From Limiplasma sp958448555 (GTDB lineage Bacteria > Bacillota > Clostridia > Christensenellales > Aristaeellaceae), in contig CAUDEL010000032.1 in the NCBI GenBank assembly GCA_958448555.1, forward strand, positions 1 to 34,893: a stretch of DNA of 34,893 nt. Direction: 5' to 3'. Shown in pieces: positions 1 through 8,103 of this stretch. The notes beneath the pieces were generated by a model. The model was given only the letters and a program-made list of their open reading frames with translations, was not told the origin of the DNA and did no database searches. Within the stretch, counting starts at the first letter, position 1. Every line of letters begins with the position of its first letter. A program made the translations under genes and the position numbers.

Positions 1-55
1 GAGGTTGCGGGTCTGTGGCCCTCCGAACCTCCCTGAAGGGTTTTTTGACAGTCTG
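1..55 (+). repeat. Right end of terminator-associated intergenic element, copy 1 (partial)
   Basis: These bases closely match 8965-9018, the right end of the complete element at 8691-9018. The shared blocks are GAGGTTGCGGGTCT, CCCTCCGAACCTCCC and TTTTTTGACAGTCTG. As in the other copies, a terminator hairpin begins directly after the terminal CAGTCTG. The left part lies outside the window, so size and left hairpin cannot be checked. No coding content is supported. Confidence 0.75.
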
Positions 56-56
56 G

Positions 57-84
57 CGGCGGATTGTCCTTCCGCCGTTTTTTT
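57..84 (+). terminator. Intrinsic terminator bordering element copy 1
   Basis: A seven-base-pair stem (CGGCGGA with TCCGCCG) and a 7-nt loop are followed by seven T residues. It would end transcription coming from the left before the aromatic operon promoter. It abuts the intergenic element in the same way as the hairpins beside the other two copies. Confidence 0.75.
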
Positions 85-96
85 GCGCAAAAACGG

Positions 97-125
97 TTGA
101 CAAGGCGAAAAGATGGTGCTATCAT
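97..125 (+). promoter_or_regulatory. Sigma-A type promoter of the aromatic operon
   Basis: TTGACA at 97-102 and TATCAT at 120-125 are separated by 17 bp. This is a full-consensus -35 with a near-consensus -10. Transcription would start near 132, just ahead of the leader peptide and attenuator. Confidence 0.8.
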
Positions 126-159
126 TCCTCCCATCAACGCAGAGGGAGGCAGAGCCGGT

Positions 160-252
160 ATGAAAGCAGCGCGCATGGACCACAGCTCCGCCTATTCCTT
201 TACCTTCGGCTTTACGTTTATGCGTAAGGCTCTTTTGCGTTGTGCTGTGTGA
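160..252 (+). CDS. Phe-rich leader peptide of the aromatic operon (attenuator peptide)
   Basis: A 30-residue reading frame begins at ATG 160 behind a GAGGGAGG ribosome binding site at 142-149. Its centre reads YSFTFGFTF: one Tyr and four Phe codons within nine positions (193-219). The stop codon lies 20 nt before a strong intrinsic terminator that precedes the DAHP synthase gene. Promoter, small peptide rich in the pathway's end product, terminator and biosynthetic genes is the architecture of ribosome-mediated attenuation known from pheL of enterobacteria. A 9-bp stem at 208-216/223-231 (G-U pairs included) overlaps the last Phe codons and could be a pause hairpin. I infer that Phe starvation stalls the ribosome here and favours readthrough. 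I could not draw a convincing strong antiterminator by eye. Confidence 0.75.
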   Translation: MKAARMDHSSAYSFTFGFTFMRKALLRCAV

Positions 253-272
253 GGTAAAAGGATGGGTTTCCA

Positions 273-302
273 CCCCCGCGGCCAATGCCGCGGGGGTTTT
301 TT
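273..302 (+). terminator. Attenuator terminator upstream of DAHP synthase
   Basis: A perfect 10-bp stem (CCCCCGCGGC with GCCGCGGGGG) has a four-base loop and six T residues. It lies between the Phe-rich leader peptide and the ribosome binding site of the first structural gene, so it would act as the regulated terminator of the leader transcript. Confidence 0.85.
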
Positions 303-328
303 CATGAACGAAGGAGGCGTCGGTCCCC

Positions 329-1351
329 ATGATCGTGATTCTCAAGAAAAACCCCGAGGAAAAGCAGCTGAACAACCTGATGGCCTGGCTCAAGAGCCTG
401 GGCATCGCCATTCATCCCTCCGAGGGCGCCACGCATCTGGTGCTGGGGCTGGTGGGGGACACCTCGGTGGTGGACATCGACCTGCTTCGCGCGCTGGACA
501 TCGTCGAGGACGTCAAGCGCGTGCAGGAGCCTTACAAGAACGCCAACCGCAAGTTTCACGAGGAGGACAGCGTCATCCCCGTGGGGAACACGCAGGTGGG
601 CGGGAACGTGTTTTCCGTGATCGCCGGGCCGTGCAGCATCGAAAGCGAGGAGCAGGTGTGCCTGATCGCCGCGGCGGTGAAGGCCTCGGGCGCCACGATG
701 CTGCGCGGCGGCGCGTTCAAGCCGCGCACCTCGCCCTATGCCTTCCAGGGGCTGCGGGGGCACGGGCTGGAGCTGCTTTTGGAGGCCAAGCGCTTAACCG
801 GCCTGCCCGTGGTCACGGAGATCATGGACCTCAGCCAGCTTCCGCTCTTTGACGAGGTGGACGTGATTCAGGTGGGCGCGCGCAACATGCAGAACTTTGA
901 ACTTTTGAAGGAGCTGGGCCACACGGGAAAGCCCATCCTCATCAAGCGCGGGCTGGCGAATACCCTTCAGGAGCTGCTCATGAGCGCCGAGTACGTCATG
1001 GCCGGGGGCAACGAAAAGGTCATCCTCTGCGAGCGCGGCATCCGCACCTTTGAGACGGCCACGCGAAACACCCTCGACCTCTCGGCCGTGCCCATGCTCA
1101 AAAAGCTCACGCACCTGCCGGTGATCGTGGACCCCAGCCACGCCACGGGCATCTCCTGGATGGTCAAGCCCATGGCACTGGCCGCTGCCGCCGCGGGCGC
1201 GGACGGCCTGATGATCGAGGTGCACAACGACCCAAAGCGCGCCCTGTGCGACGGCGCGCAGTCGCTGACGCCGGAGGCGTTCCGCGACGTGATGGACGGC
1301 GTGCGGGCGGTTTTGCCGCATGCCTGGCATATGCCGAAGGAGGGCGTGTGA
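329..1351 (+). CDS. aroF: 3-deoxy-7-phosphoheptulonate (DAHP) synthase
   Basis: This 340-aa enzyme condenses phosphoenolpyruvate and erythrose-4-phosphate, the first committed step of the shikimate pathway, in the cytoplasm. Residues 1-68 look like the ferredoxin-like regulatory domain of type I-beta DAHP synthases (Thermotoga/Bacillus type). The TIM-barrel follows, with AGPCSIES at 99-106, a KPRTSPYAFQG substrate loop and a DPSHATG segment near the end. The start at ATG 329 is supported by AAGGAGG at 311-317. It is the first structural gene after the attenuator, and its stop lies 1 nt before tyrA. In Thermotoga this N-terminal domain mediates Tyr feedback; whether that holds here is inference. 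Several symbols are used for this family (aroF, aroG, aroA in Bacillus). Confidence 0.93.
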   Translation: MIVILKKNPEEKQLNNLMAWLKSLGIAIHPSEGATHLVLGLVGDTSVVDIDLLRALDIVEDVKRVQEPYKNANRKFHEEDSVIPVGNTQVGGNVFSVIAGPCSIESEEQVCLIAAAVKASGATMLRGGAFKPRTSPYAFQGLRGHGLELLLEAKRLTGLPVVTEIMDLSQLPLFDEVDVIQVGARNMQNFELLKELGHTGKPILIKRGLANTLQELLMSAEYVMAGGNEKVILCERGIRTFETATRNTLDLSAVPMLKKLTHLPVIVDPSHATGISWMVKPMALAAAAAGADGLMIEVHNDPKRALCDGAQSLTPEAFRDVMDGVRAVLPHAWHMPKEGV

Positions 1352-1352
1352 C

Positions 1353-2201
1353 ATGGACATCGGCGTGGTGGGGCTGGGGCTGATCGGCGGCTCCATGGCA
1401 AAGACGATTCGGCGCAATACCCCGCACACGGTGCTGGGCACGGACACCGACGAGCAGGTGATGTACAAGGCCCGGCTGCTGGAGGCCATCGACGGCGACC
1501 TGACGGACGAGCGGCTGGGCATCTGCGACATCGTGCTTATCGCGACCTGGCCCAAGGCGGCGGTGGACTATGTGCAAAGGCACGCCGCGGCGTTCAAAAA
1601 GGGCGCGTGGGTGATCGACCTGTGCGGCGTCAAGCGCGCGGTGTGCGGGCCGCTGTTTGAGACGGCGAAGGACAACGGCTTTGTCTTCATCGGCGGCCAT
1701 CCCATGGCGGGCATCGAGTACTGGGGCTTCGACCACGCGACGGCGACGCTGTTTGACAACGCCTCCATGATCCTCACCCCGCCGCCGGGCACGGACATTC
1801 AGACGCTGTCGGACCTCAAGCACTTTTTCCGGGGCCTTGGCTTCGGGCGGGTGGTCATCACCACGCCCCAGGAGCACGACCGGCTGATCGGCTACACGTC
1901 GCAGCTGGCGCACGTGGTGTCCAGCGCGTACGTCAAAAGCCCGGAGGCGATGCGGCACCCCGGCTTCTCGGCGGGCAGCTTCAAGGACATGACGCGCGTG
2001 GCGCGGCTGAGCGAGAAGATGTGGACGGAGCTGTTCCTGCTCAACCGCGACGAGCTGGGCGCCGAGCTGGACGCGCTGATAAGGCACCTGGAGGAGTATC
2101 GCGCGGCGCTCTCGGCGGGCGACGCGCAGGGGCTGGAAAGGCTGCTTCGCGAGGGCCGGGAGCGCAAGGAGATCGTGGACCGAAAGGAGGACGAGCCGTG
2201 A
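1353..2201 (+). CDS. tyrA: Prephenate dehydrogenase
   Basis: This 282-aa protein oxidatively decarboxylates prephenate to 4-hydroxyphenylpyruvate with NAD, the tyrosine branch. The N-terminus carries a Rossmann fold with GLGLIGGS at residues 7-14. GGHPMAG, holding the family's conserved His near residue 116, follows, and then the helical dimerisation domain. The ATG at 1353 is chosen because AAGGAGGG at 1338-1344 lies 8 nt upstream and the nucleotide-binding strand starts immediately. No C-terminal ACT domain is visible, so allosteric control is not evident from the sequence. Its stop overlaps the GTG of aroB. Confidence 0.92.
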   Translation: MDIGVVGLGLIGGSMAKTIRRNTPHTVLGTDTDEQVMYKARLLEAIDGDLTDERLGICDIVLIATWPKAAVDYVQRHAAAFKKGAWVIDLCGVKRAVCGPLFETAKDNGFVFIGGHPMAGIEYWGFDHATATLFDNASMILTPPPGTDIQTLSDLKHFFRGLGFGRVVITTPQEHDRLIGYTSQLAHVVSSAYVKSPEAMRHPGFSAGSFKDMTRVARLSEKMWTELFLLNRDELGAELDALIRHLEEYRAALSAGDAQGLERLLREGRERKEIVDRKEDEP

Positions 2202-3259
2202 GGTGCGTGCAGGTGCGGGCCGGGCGGCCCTATGAGGTACACATCGGCCGGGGGCTGATGGGCGAGGCGGGCGATAAAATCGCGCGGGCGCTGGGCAGGA
2301 CGTGCGCGGCGGCCATCCTGACGGACGACACCGTGGACGCGCTCTACGGGGCGCGGGTGGCGCGGTCGCTTTCGGAGCGCGGGTTTTCGGTCTGCCGCTT
2401 CGCCATGCCCAGCGGCGAGGCGCACAAGACGCTTGAGACGTGGGAGAGGATGCTGACCTTCCTCTCGCAGCAGGGCATGACGCGCACGGATGCCGTGGTG
2501 GCGCTGGGCGGCGGCGTGCCGGGCGACGTGGCGGGCTTCGCGGCGGCGAGCTACCAGCGCGGCGTGGATCTGGTGCAGATTCCAACGACCTTGCTGGCCA
2601 TGATCGACAGCAGCGTGGGCGGCAAGACGGGCGTGGACCTGGGCGGCCTCAAAAACCAGGTGGGGGCGTTTCATCAGCCGCGGCTGGTGCTGATCGACCC
2701 GGAGGCGCTTTCCACTTTGCCCGCGGCCACGCTTTCCGACGGCGCGGCGGAGGCGGTCAAGTACGGCGTGCTGGGCGATGGGGAGCTGTTTGAGCGGCTC
2801 TCCCGCGGCGGCTGGACGGCGGACGCGGAATGGGTGATCGAGCGGTGCGTGACGCAGAAGGCCGCGCTGGTGGCCACCGACGAGCGCGACCGGGGCAGCC
2901 GCCAGCTGCTCAACCTCGGCCACACGCTGGGGCACGCGATTGAAAAGTGCAGCGGCTTTCACTTCTCGCACGGGCGGGCGGTGGCCGTGGGCATGATCTA
3001 CGCCGCGCGCATCGCGCGAGGCATGGGCCTGTGCGGGCCGGAGGTGGAGGAGGCTATCTCCGCCGCGCTCGCGGCTGGCGGCCTGCCGCTTTCCGCGCCC
3101 TACGGGGCGGCGGAGCTGGCCGCGGCGGCCATGGCGGACAAGAAGCGCGCGGGCGGGGAGATCACGCTGGTGCTGCCCCGCGAAATCGGCCGGTGCGAGC
3201 TCAGGCGCGTGCCGGCAACGGAGCTGGAGAAACTTACGCGCCTGGCGGTGGGGAATTGA
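2198..3259 (+). CDS. aroB: 3-dehydroquinate synthase
   Basis: This 353-aa enzyme makes 3-dehydroquinate from DAHP, step two of the shikimate pathway, using NAD and a divalent metal. Signature blocks are GGGVPGDVAGFAA (from residue 104), IPTTLLAMIDSSVGGKTGVD, DGAAEAVKYG and NLGHTLGHAIE, which holds metal-binding histidines. The start is a GTG at 2198 overlapping the tyrA TGA (GTGA), 7 nt after AAAGGAGG. This implies translational coupling. An upstream in-frame extension exists but runs inside tyrA and lacks homologous character. Length is normal for the family. Confidence 0.94.
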   Translation: MRCVQVRAGRPYEVHIGRGLMGEAGDKIARALGRTCAAAILTDDTVDALYGARVARSLSERGFSVCRFAMPSGEAHKTLETWERMLTFLSQQGMTRTDAVVALGGGVPGDVAGFAAASYQRGVDLVQIPTTLLAMIDSSVGGKTGVDLGGLKNQVGAFHQPRLVLIDPEALSTLPAATLSDGAAEAVKYGVLGDGELFERLSRGGWTADAEWVIERCVTQKAALVATDERDRGSRQLLNLGHTLGHAIEKCSGFHFSHGRAVAVGMIYAARIARGMGLCGPEVEEAISAALAAGGLPLSAPYGAAELAAAAMADKKRAGGEITLVLPREIGRCELRRVPATELEKLTRLAVGN

Positions 3260-3293
3260 ACCCCGGCAATCAGACGAAAGAAGGGCGATTGTG

Positions 3294-4433
3294 ATGGAGA
3301 TTCGGGAGATCAGGAAGCGGATCGACGAGGCGGACGAGCAGCTGGTGCAGGCGTTTGTCAAGCGCATGCGGGCGGCGGCGGACATCGCCGACTACAAGCG
3401 CGAGCACGGCCTGCCCGTGTGGGACCCGGCGCGCGAGCGCGAGGTGATGGCCAAACAGACGCAGGCGGTGGACGGGGACATGGCGATGGACGTAAAATTC
3501 CTCTACAACACCATCTTTGACATCAGCCGCAGCTACCAGCAGCGCAGGCTCCATCGCGGCGGCGAGCTGGGCAACCGCATCGCCCGCGCCATCGAGGAGA
3601 CGCCGAAAACCTTCCCCCGTCAGGCCGTGGTGGCCTGTCAGGGCGTGGAGGGGGCCTACAGCCAGCAGGCGTGCGACAAGCTGTTCGCGCTGCCGTCCAT
3701 CATGTATTTCCGGCGCTTCGAGGGCGTGTTTCAGGCCATCGAAAGCGGGCTGTGCCGCTACGGCGTGCTGCCGATTGAAAACAGCTCCTACGGCTCGGTC
3801 ACCGAGGTCTACGACCTCATGCGCCGCTACCGCTTCTCCATCGTCAGAAGCCTTCGCCTCAAGATCGACCACCGGCTCGTCGCCCGGCCCGGCGCGGCGC
3901 TTTCCTCCATCCGCGAGATCGTCAGCCACGAGCAGGCCATCGGCCAGTGCTCCGCGTTCCTAAAGACCCTGAAAGACGTCAAGATCACCGTCTGCGAAAA
4001 CACCGCCATGGCCGCCCAGATGGTAAGCCTCAGCGGCCGGAGCGACATCGCCGCCATCTCCTCGCCCGCCTGCGCGGGCCTCTACGGCCTTTGCGTGCTC
4101 AAGAGCGACATCTCCGACTCCGACAGCAACTTCACCCGCTTCATCTGCATCTCCAAAAATCTGGAGATCTACCCCGGCGCGGACAAGGTGAGCCTGATGC
4201 TCAACGTGCCCCACCGCCCCGGCGCGCTCTACGGCATGATCGCCCGCTTCGCGGCGCTGGGCCTGAACCTGACGAAGCTCGAAAGCCGGCCCATCGCGGG
4301 CACGGACTTCGAGTTCATGTTCTACTTTGACCTGGACGCCTCGGTCTACGACGAGGCCGCGCTGGGCCTTCTGTGCGAGCTGGACGAGGGCCCGGAGGCG
4401 TTCACCTACCTGGGCAGCTATTCGGAGGCCTGA
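3294..4433 (+). CDS. pheA: Bifunctional chorismate mutase / prephenate dehydratase (P-protein)
   Basis: This 379-aa protein converts chorismate to prephenate and prephenate to phenylpyruvate. Residues 1-90 are an AroQ-type chorismate mutase (IRKRIDEADEQLV at the start). The prephenate dehydratase follows, with GVEGAYSQQA, a GVLPIENSSYGSV block and the catalytic Thr in NFTRF. A C-terminal ACT domain carries PGALYGMI and ESRP, the Phe-binding motifs, so feedback inhibition by Phe is expected. The ATG at 3294 is used; a GTG immediately upstream at 3291 would add one residue. It sits 34 nt after aroB and 1 nt before the AroE-AroK gene. Together with the Phe leader peptide it gives both transcriptional and allosteric Phe control. 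Confidence 0.93.
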   Translation: MEIREIRKRIDEADEQLVQAFVKRMRAAADIADYKREHGLPVWDPAREREVMAKQTQAVDGDMAMDVKFLYNTIFDISRSYQQRRLHRGGELGNRIARAIEETPKTFPRQAVVACQGVEGAYSQQACDKLFALPSIMYFRRFEGVFQAIESGLCRYGVLPIENSSYGSVTEVYDLMRRYRFSIVRSLRLKIDHRLVARPGAALSSIREIVSHEQAIGQCSAFLKTLKDVKITVCENTAMAAQMVSLSGRSDIAAISSPACAGLYGLCVLKSDISDSDSNFTRFICISKNLEIYPGADKVSLMLNVPHRPGALYGMIARFAALGLNLTKLESRPIAGTDFEFMFYFDLDASVYDEAALGLLCELDEGPEAFTYLGSYSEA

Positions 4434-4434
4434 G

Positions 4435-5664
4435 ATGCGCTGCGGACTGATCGGTGAAAGGCTGGGGCACAGCCATTCAAAAACGCTGCACGGGCTGCTG
4501 GCGGACTACCGCTACGACCTGATCGAGCTGGCCCCGGGGGAGCTGGGGGCCTTCCTGCAAAAGGGCGAATTTGACGGGCTGAACGTGACGATTCCCTACA
4601 AGCAGGCGGTGATCCCGTACCTTCGCGAGCTCAGCCCCACGGCGCGCGCCATCGGCAGCGTCAACACCATCGTGCGCAGGCCGGACGGGACCCTCCTTGG
4701 CGACAACACCGACGCCTGGGGCCTTAGTGTGATCGCCGGGCGCGCGGGCATGGCCTTCGCCGGAACCAAGACGCTCATTCTGGGCAGCGGCGGCACGGCC
4801 AAAACGGCGCGCCACGTGGTGGAGGCGGCGGGCGGCGAGGCGGTGACCGTGTCGCGCACGGGCGAAACCAACTACGAAAACCTTGAGCGCCACGCGGACG
4901 CGGCCTGGCTCATCAACGCGACCCCCGTGGGCATGTACCCGGGGGTGCAGGCCGCGCCGGTGGACCTTGCGCGGCTGCCGGGCCTTCGCGGCGTGGCGGA
5001 GGTGATCTACAACCCCCTGCGCACGCGGCTTATGCAGCAGGCGCGGGCGCTGGGCCTCCCCTGCGAAGGCGGGCTTGCGATGCTCGTGCATCAGGCGGTG
5101 CGGGCGTGCGAGCGCTTCACCGCCCGGCCCGTGCCCCCCGAGCGCGCGGCGCAGGCCGAGCGGGCGCTCCGGCGCGCGGTCACGGGCCTTGCGCTGGTGG
5201 GCATGCCGGGCGCGGGCAAGAGCACCGTGGGCGCGCTGGCCGCGGCGCATCTGGGCATGCCGTTTGTGGACCTGGACCGGGAGATCGAAAAGGCGGCGGG
5301 CATGCCCATCCCGTGCATCTTTGAAGCCGAGGGCGAGGCGGGGTTCCGCCGCCGCGAGACGGAGGCGCTCAGGCGCTTCGCGCTCGCGGGCGGGCAGGTG
5401 ATCGCCGCCGGCGGGGGCGTGGTCAAGAGCGCGGAAAACCGCGAGCTTTTGCGCATGAACTGCGTGGTGGTCCATATCCGCCGCGCGCTGGAGAAGCTGC
5501 CCACCGAGGGGCGGCCGCTCTCGGCGGGCGGGGTCGGGAGGCTTTGGCGCGAGCGGGCGGGACTCTACGCCGCCGCCGCGGACGCGCAGGTGGAAAACGG
5601 CGGGGCGGCGGAGGCGTGCGCACGCGAAGTGGAGGAGGCGTATCATGAAGCTGTTTGTGATTAA
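4435..5664 (+). CDS. aroE: Shikimate dehydrogenase - shikimate kinase fusion (AroE-AroK)
   Basis: This single 409-aa frame joins two consecutive shikimate-pathway enzymes. Residues 1 to about 250 are shikimate dehydrogenase: GHSHSKTLH substrate loop, NVTIPYK with catalytic Lys56, GDNTDAWG with Asp93, LGSGGTAKTA NADP site and NATPVGMYPG. Residues from about 253 are shikimate kinase: GMPGAGKST Walker A at 256-264, DLDRE, GFRRRE carrying the shikimate-binding Arg, AAGGGVV and a lid segment with GRPLS. The start at ATG 4435 comes directly after the pheA stop. The 3' end overlaps aroQ by 20 nt. The kinase half keeps the key residues, so both activities are expected. No internal stop or frameshift is seen, so the fusion looks real. 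Confidence 0.92.
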   Translation: MRCGLIGERLGHSHSKTLHGLLADYRYDLIELAPGELGAFLQKGEFDGLNVTIPYKQAVIPYLRELSPTARAIGSVNTIVRRPDGTLLGDNTDAWGLSVIAGRAGMAFAGTKTLILGSGGTAKTARHVVEAAGGEAVTVSRTGETNYENLERHADAAWLINATPVGMYPGVQAAPVDLARLPGLRGVAEVIYNPLRTRLMQQARALGLPCEGGLAMLVHQAVRACERFTARPVPPERAAQAERALRRAVTGLALVGMPGAGKSTVGALAAAHLGMPFVDLDREIEKAAGMPIPCIFEAEGEAGFRRRETEALRRFALAGGQVIAAGGGVVKSAENRELLRMNCVVVHIRRALEKLPTEGRPLSAGGVGRLWRERAGLYAAAADAQVENGGAAEACAREVEEAYHEAVCD

Positions 5665-6085
5665 CGGGCCGAACCTGAACCTGCTGGGCGTGCGCGAGCC
5701 CGACATCTACGGCAAAAAGACCTACGCGGACCTCGTGGCCTACGTGCAGGACGTCTGCGCGCGGGAGGGCGTGGAGGTGGAATGTTTCCAGTCCAACCAC
5801 GAGGGCGCGCTGGTGGACATCATCCAGAGCGCGCTGGGGAAGGCGGACGGCATCGTCATCAACCCCGCGGCCTACACGCACACCAGCGTTGCCATCCTCG
5901 ACGCGCTCAAGGCCGTCGCCCTGCCCGCCGTGGAGGTGCACCTGAGCGACGTGGACGCCCGCGAGCCCTTCCGGCATGTGAGCTACCCCGCCATGGCCTG
6001 CGTCGCGCAGGTCAAGGGCCTGGGATTCGCGGGATACGAAAAGGCGGTCGGGCTCCTTAAGGCGCGGCTTTTGGCGAAACCATGA
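5645..6085 (+). CDS. aroQ: 3-dehydroquinate dehydratase, type II
   Basis: This 146-aa type II dehydroquinase interconverts 3-dehydroquinate and 3-dehydroshikimate. The hallmark INGPNLNLLGVREPDIYG begins at residue 5, with the catalytic Tyr of the family in the IYG segment. FQSNHEGALVD, NPAAYTHTSVA and the EVHLSDVDAREPFR lid and substrate region follow. The ATG at 5645 sits 6 nt after GGAGGAGG and inside the end of the AroE-AroK frame. It is the last recognisable gene of the aromatic operon. aroA and aroC do not follow. No terminator is obvious before ftsH. Confidence 0.94.
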   Translation: MKLFVINGPNLNLLGVREPDIYGKKTYADLVAYVQDVCAREGVEVECFQSNHEGALVDIIQSALGKADGIVINPAAYTHTSVAILDALKAVALPAVEVHLSDVDAREPFRHVSYPAMACVAQVKGLGFAGYEKAVGLLKARLLAKP

Positions 6086-6198
6086 ACGATATGTGAAATA
6101 ACCGCAGAGCGGGAGGAATGTGCGCTCCGAAAACGAACTGCTTAAAACACAGGGGTTTGGTAAACCCTTTGTACGCAGGATGAAGGAGGAGCGTATTT
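6086..6198. other. Short spacer between aroQ and ftsH
   Basis: These 113 nt hold no supported gene. A small inverted repeat (GGGTTTGGTAAACCC) lies near 6151-6165, and AAGGAGGAG at 6182-6190 serves ftsH. I see neither a clear promoter nor a terminator, so ftsH may be read partly from the aromatic operon. Confidence 0.4.
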
Positions 6199-8040
6199 AT
6201 GAAGGTGGACGACAAATCGCCCAAAAAACCGTTGATATTCTATTATCTGATCGCCATGGTGGTGCTCATGCTCTTGAACGCGCTGGTGTTCCCGGCGATG
6301 ATGAGCACGCCGGTTACCGAGGTGGGCTACAACGACTTCCTGACCATGATCGAAAACAGGCAGGTCCGGGAAGTGGCCATGGAGGACAGCCAGATCCTCT
6401 TTACCGCCGAGGATGAAAACGGACAGACCGCCATCTACAAGACCGGCGTATGGCCGGACGAGGGGCTGACCGACCGGCTGTACGAATCGGGCGCGAAATT
6501 CGCATCGGCGATCCCCACGCAGGATTCGCCGCTACTCAGCTTCCTGACGACGTGGGTGTTCCCGATTCTTCTGTTCGTGGCCATCGGGCAGATCATGGGG
6601 CGGATGCTCACCAAGCGAATCGGCGGCAACGCCATGCAGTTTGGCAAGAGCAACGCCAAAATCTACGTCGAGAGCCAGACCGGCAAGACCTTTGCCGACG
6701 TGGCCGGGCAGGACGAGGCCAAGGACGCCCTGCGCGAGATCGTGGACTTTCTGCACAACCCCGAGCGCTACAAAAACATCGGCGCCTCCCTGCCCAAGGG
6801 CGCGCTGCTCGTAGGCCCTCCGGGCACGGGCAAGACGCTTCTGGCCAAGGCGGTCGCGGGCGAGGCCAAGGTGCCGTTTTTCTCCATCTCGGGCAGCGAG
6901 TTTGTGGAGATGTTCGTGGGCATGGGCGCGGCCAAGGTGCGAGACCTGTTCAAGCAGGCCGCGGATAAGGCCCCGTGCATCGTGTTTATTGACGAGATCG
7001 ACACCATCGGCAAAAAGCGCGACGGCGCGGCCGGCATCGGCGGCAACGACGAGCGCGAGCAGACCCTCAACCAGCTACTCACCGAGATGGACGGCTTTGA
7101 CGGCACCAGGGGCGTGGTCATCCTGGCCGCCACCAACCGCCCCGAAAGCCTGGACAAGGCGCTGCTGCGCCCCGGCCGCTTCGACCGGCGCATCCCCGTG
7201 GAGCTGCCCGACCTGCAGGGCCGCGTGGCCATCCTCAAGGTGCACGCCAAGAACGTGAAGATGGAGCCGGACGTGGATTTTGACACCATCGGCCGGGCCA
7301 CCAGCGGCGCCAGCGGCGCCGAGCTGGCCAACATCATCAACGAGGCCGCCCTGCGCGCCGTGCGCATGGGCCGAAGCGCCGTCAGCCAGACCGACCTTGA
7401 GGAGAGCGTGGAGGTCGTCATCGCCGGCTACCAGCGCAAGGGCGCGGTCATCAGCGAGAAGGAAAAGAAGATCATCGCCTACCACGAGATCGGCCACGCG
7501 CTGGTCACGGCGCGCCAGAAGGACGCCGCTCCCGTGCACAAGATCACCATCATCCCCCGCACCTCCGGCGCGCTGGGCTACACCATGCAGATCGAGGAGG
7601 GCGAGCGCGTGCTCATGAGCCGCGAGGAGATGCTCAGCCAGCTCGCCACCCTCACCGGCGGACGCGCCGCCGAGGAGGTCGTCTTCGGCTCCATCACCTC
7701 CGGCGCCAGCAACGACATCGAAAAGGCCACCCAGATGGCCCGCACGATGATTACCCGCTACGGCATGAGCGACCAGTTCGGCATGGTGGCGCTGGAGACG
7801 GTCAGCAATCCCTACCTGTCCTCCGACAGCTCGCTTACGTGCAGCCCGGAGACCAGCGCCCGCGTGGACGCCGAGGTGCAGGGCATGATCGCCGCCGCGC
7901 ACGACAAGGCCGTGGCCATCCTCAAAAAGGACCGCGACGTCATGGACGAGCTGGCCGCCTACCTGCTGGAGAAGGAGACGATCACCGGCGCGGAGTTCAT
8001 GGACATCCTCGAAAAGCACGACGGGAAAAAGGGACAGTGA
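6199..8040 (+). CDS. ftsH: ATP-dependent zinc metalloprotease FtsH
   Basis: This 613-aa membrane-anchored AAA+ protease degrades misassembled membrane proteins and short-lived regulators. Two membrane segments at about residues 12-33 and 112-134 bracket an extracytoplasmic domain. The AAA domain has Walker A GPPGTGKT at 206-213, Walker B CIVFIDEID and a second region of homology with AATNRPESLDKALLRPGRFDRR. The peptidase domain has the zinc motif HEIGH at 429-433. The length is usual for FtsH. The ATG is placed 8 nt after AAGGAGGAG. The signal peptidase gene follows after 63 nt, probably on the same transcript. Confidence 0.96.
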   Translation: MKVDDKSPKKPLIFYYLIAMVVLMLLNALVFPAMMSTPVTEVGYNDFLTMIENRQVREVAMEDSQILFTAEDENGQTAIYKTGVWPDEGLTDRLYESGAKFASAIPTQDSPLLSFLTTWVFPILLFVAIGQIMGRMLTKRIGGNAMQFGKSNAKIYVESQTGKTFADVAGQDEAKDALREIVDFLHNPERYKNIGASLPKGALLVGPPGTGKTLLAKAVAGEAKVPFFSISGSEFVEMFVGMGAAKVRDLFKQAADKAPCIVFIDEIDTIGKKRDGAAGIGGNDEREQTLNQLLTEMDGFDGTRGVVILAATNRPESLDKALLRPGRFDRRIPVELPDLQGRVAILKVHAKNVKMEPDVDFDTIGRATSGASGAELANIINEAALRAVRMGRSAVSQTDLEESVEVVIAGYQRKGAVISEKEKKIIAYHEIGHALVTARQKDAAPVHKITIIPRTSGALGYTMQIEEGERVLMSREEMLSQLATLTGGRAAEEVVFGSITSGASNDIEKATQMARTMITRYGMSDQFGMVALETVSNPYLSSDSSLTCSPETSARVDAEVQGMIAAAHDKAVAILKKDRDVMDELAAYLLEKETITGAEFMDILEKHDGKKGQ

Positions 8041-8103
8041 CGAAACCGGGCGCGGCGGGGTCGGGCGGCCCCGGCCCGCGCCGGGACGCGAGGGGGGAAA
8101 CCG

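Noticed and set aside
126..328. T-box riboswitch before the aromatic operon
   Set aside because: No T-box signature (AGGGTGGNACCGCG-like) is visible, and the transcript before the terminator is occupied by a translated leader peptide.
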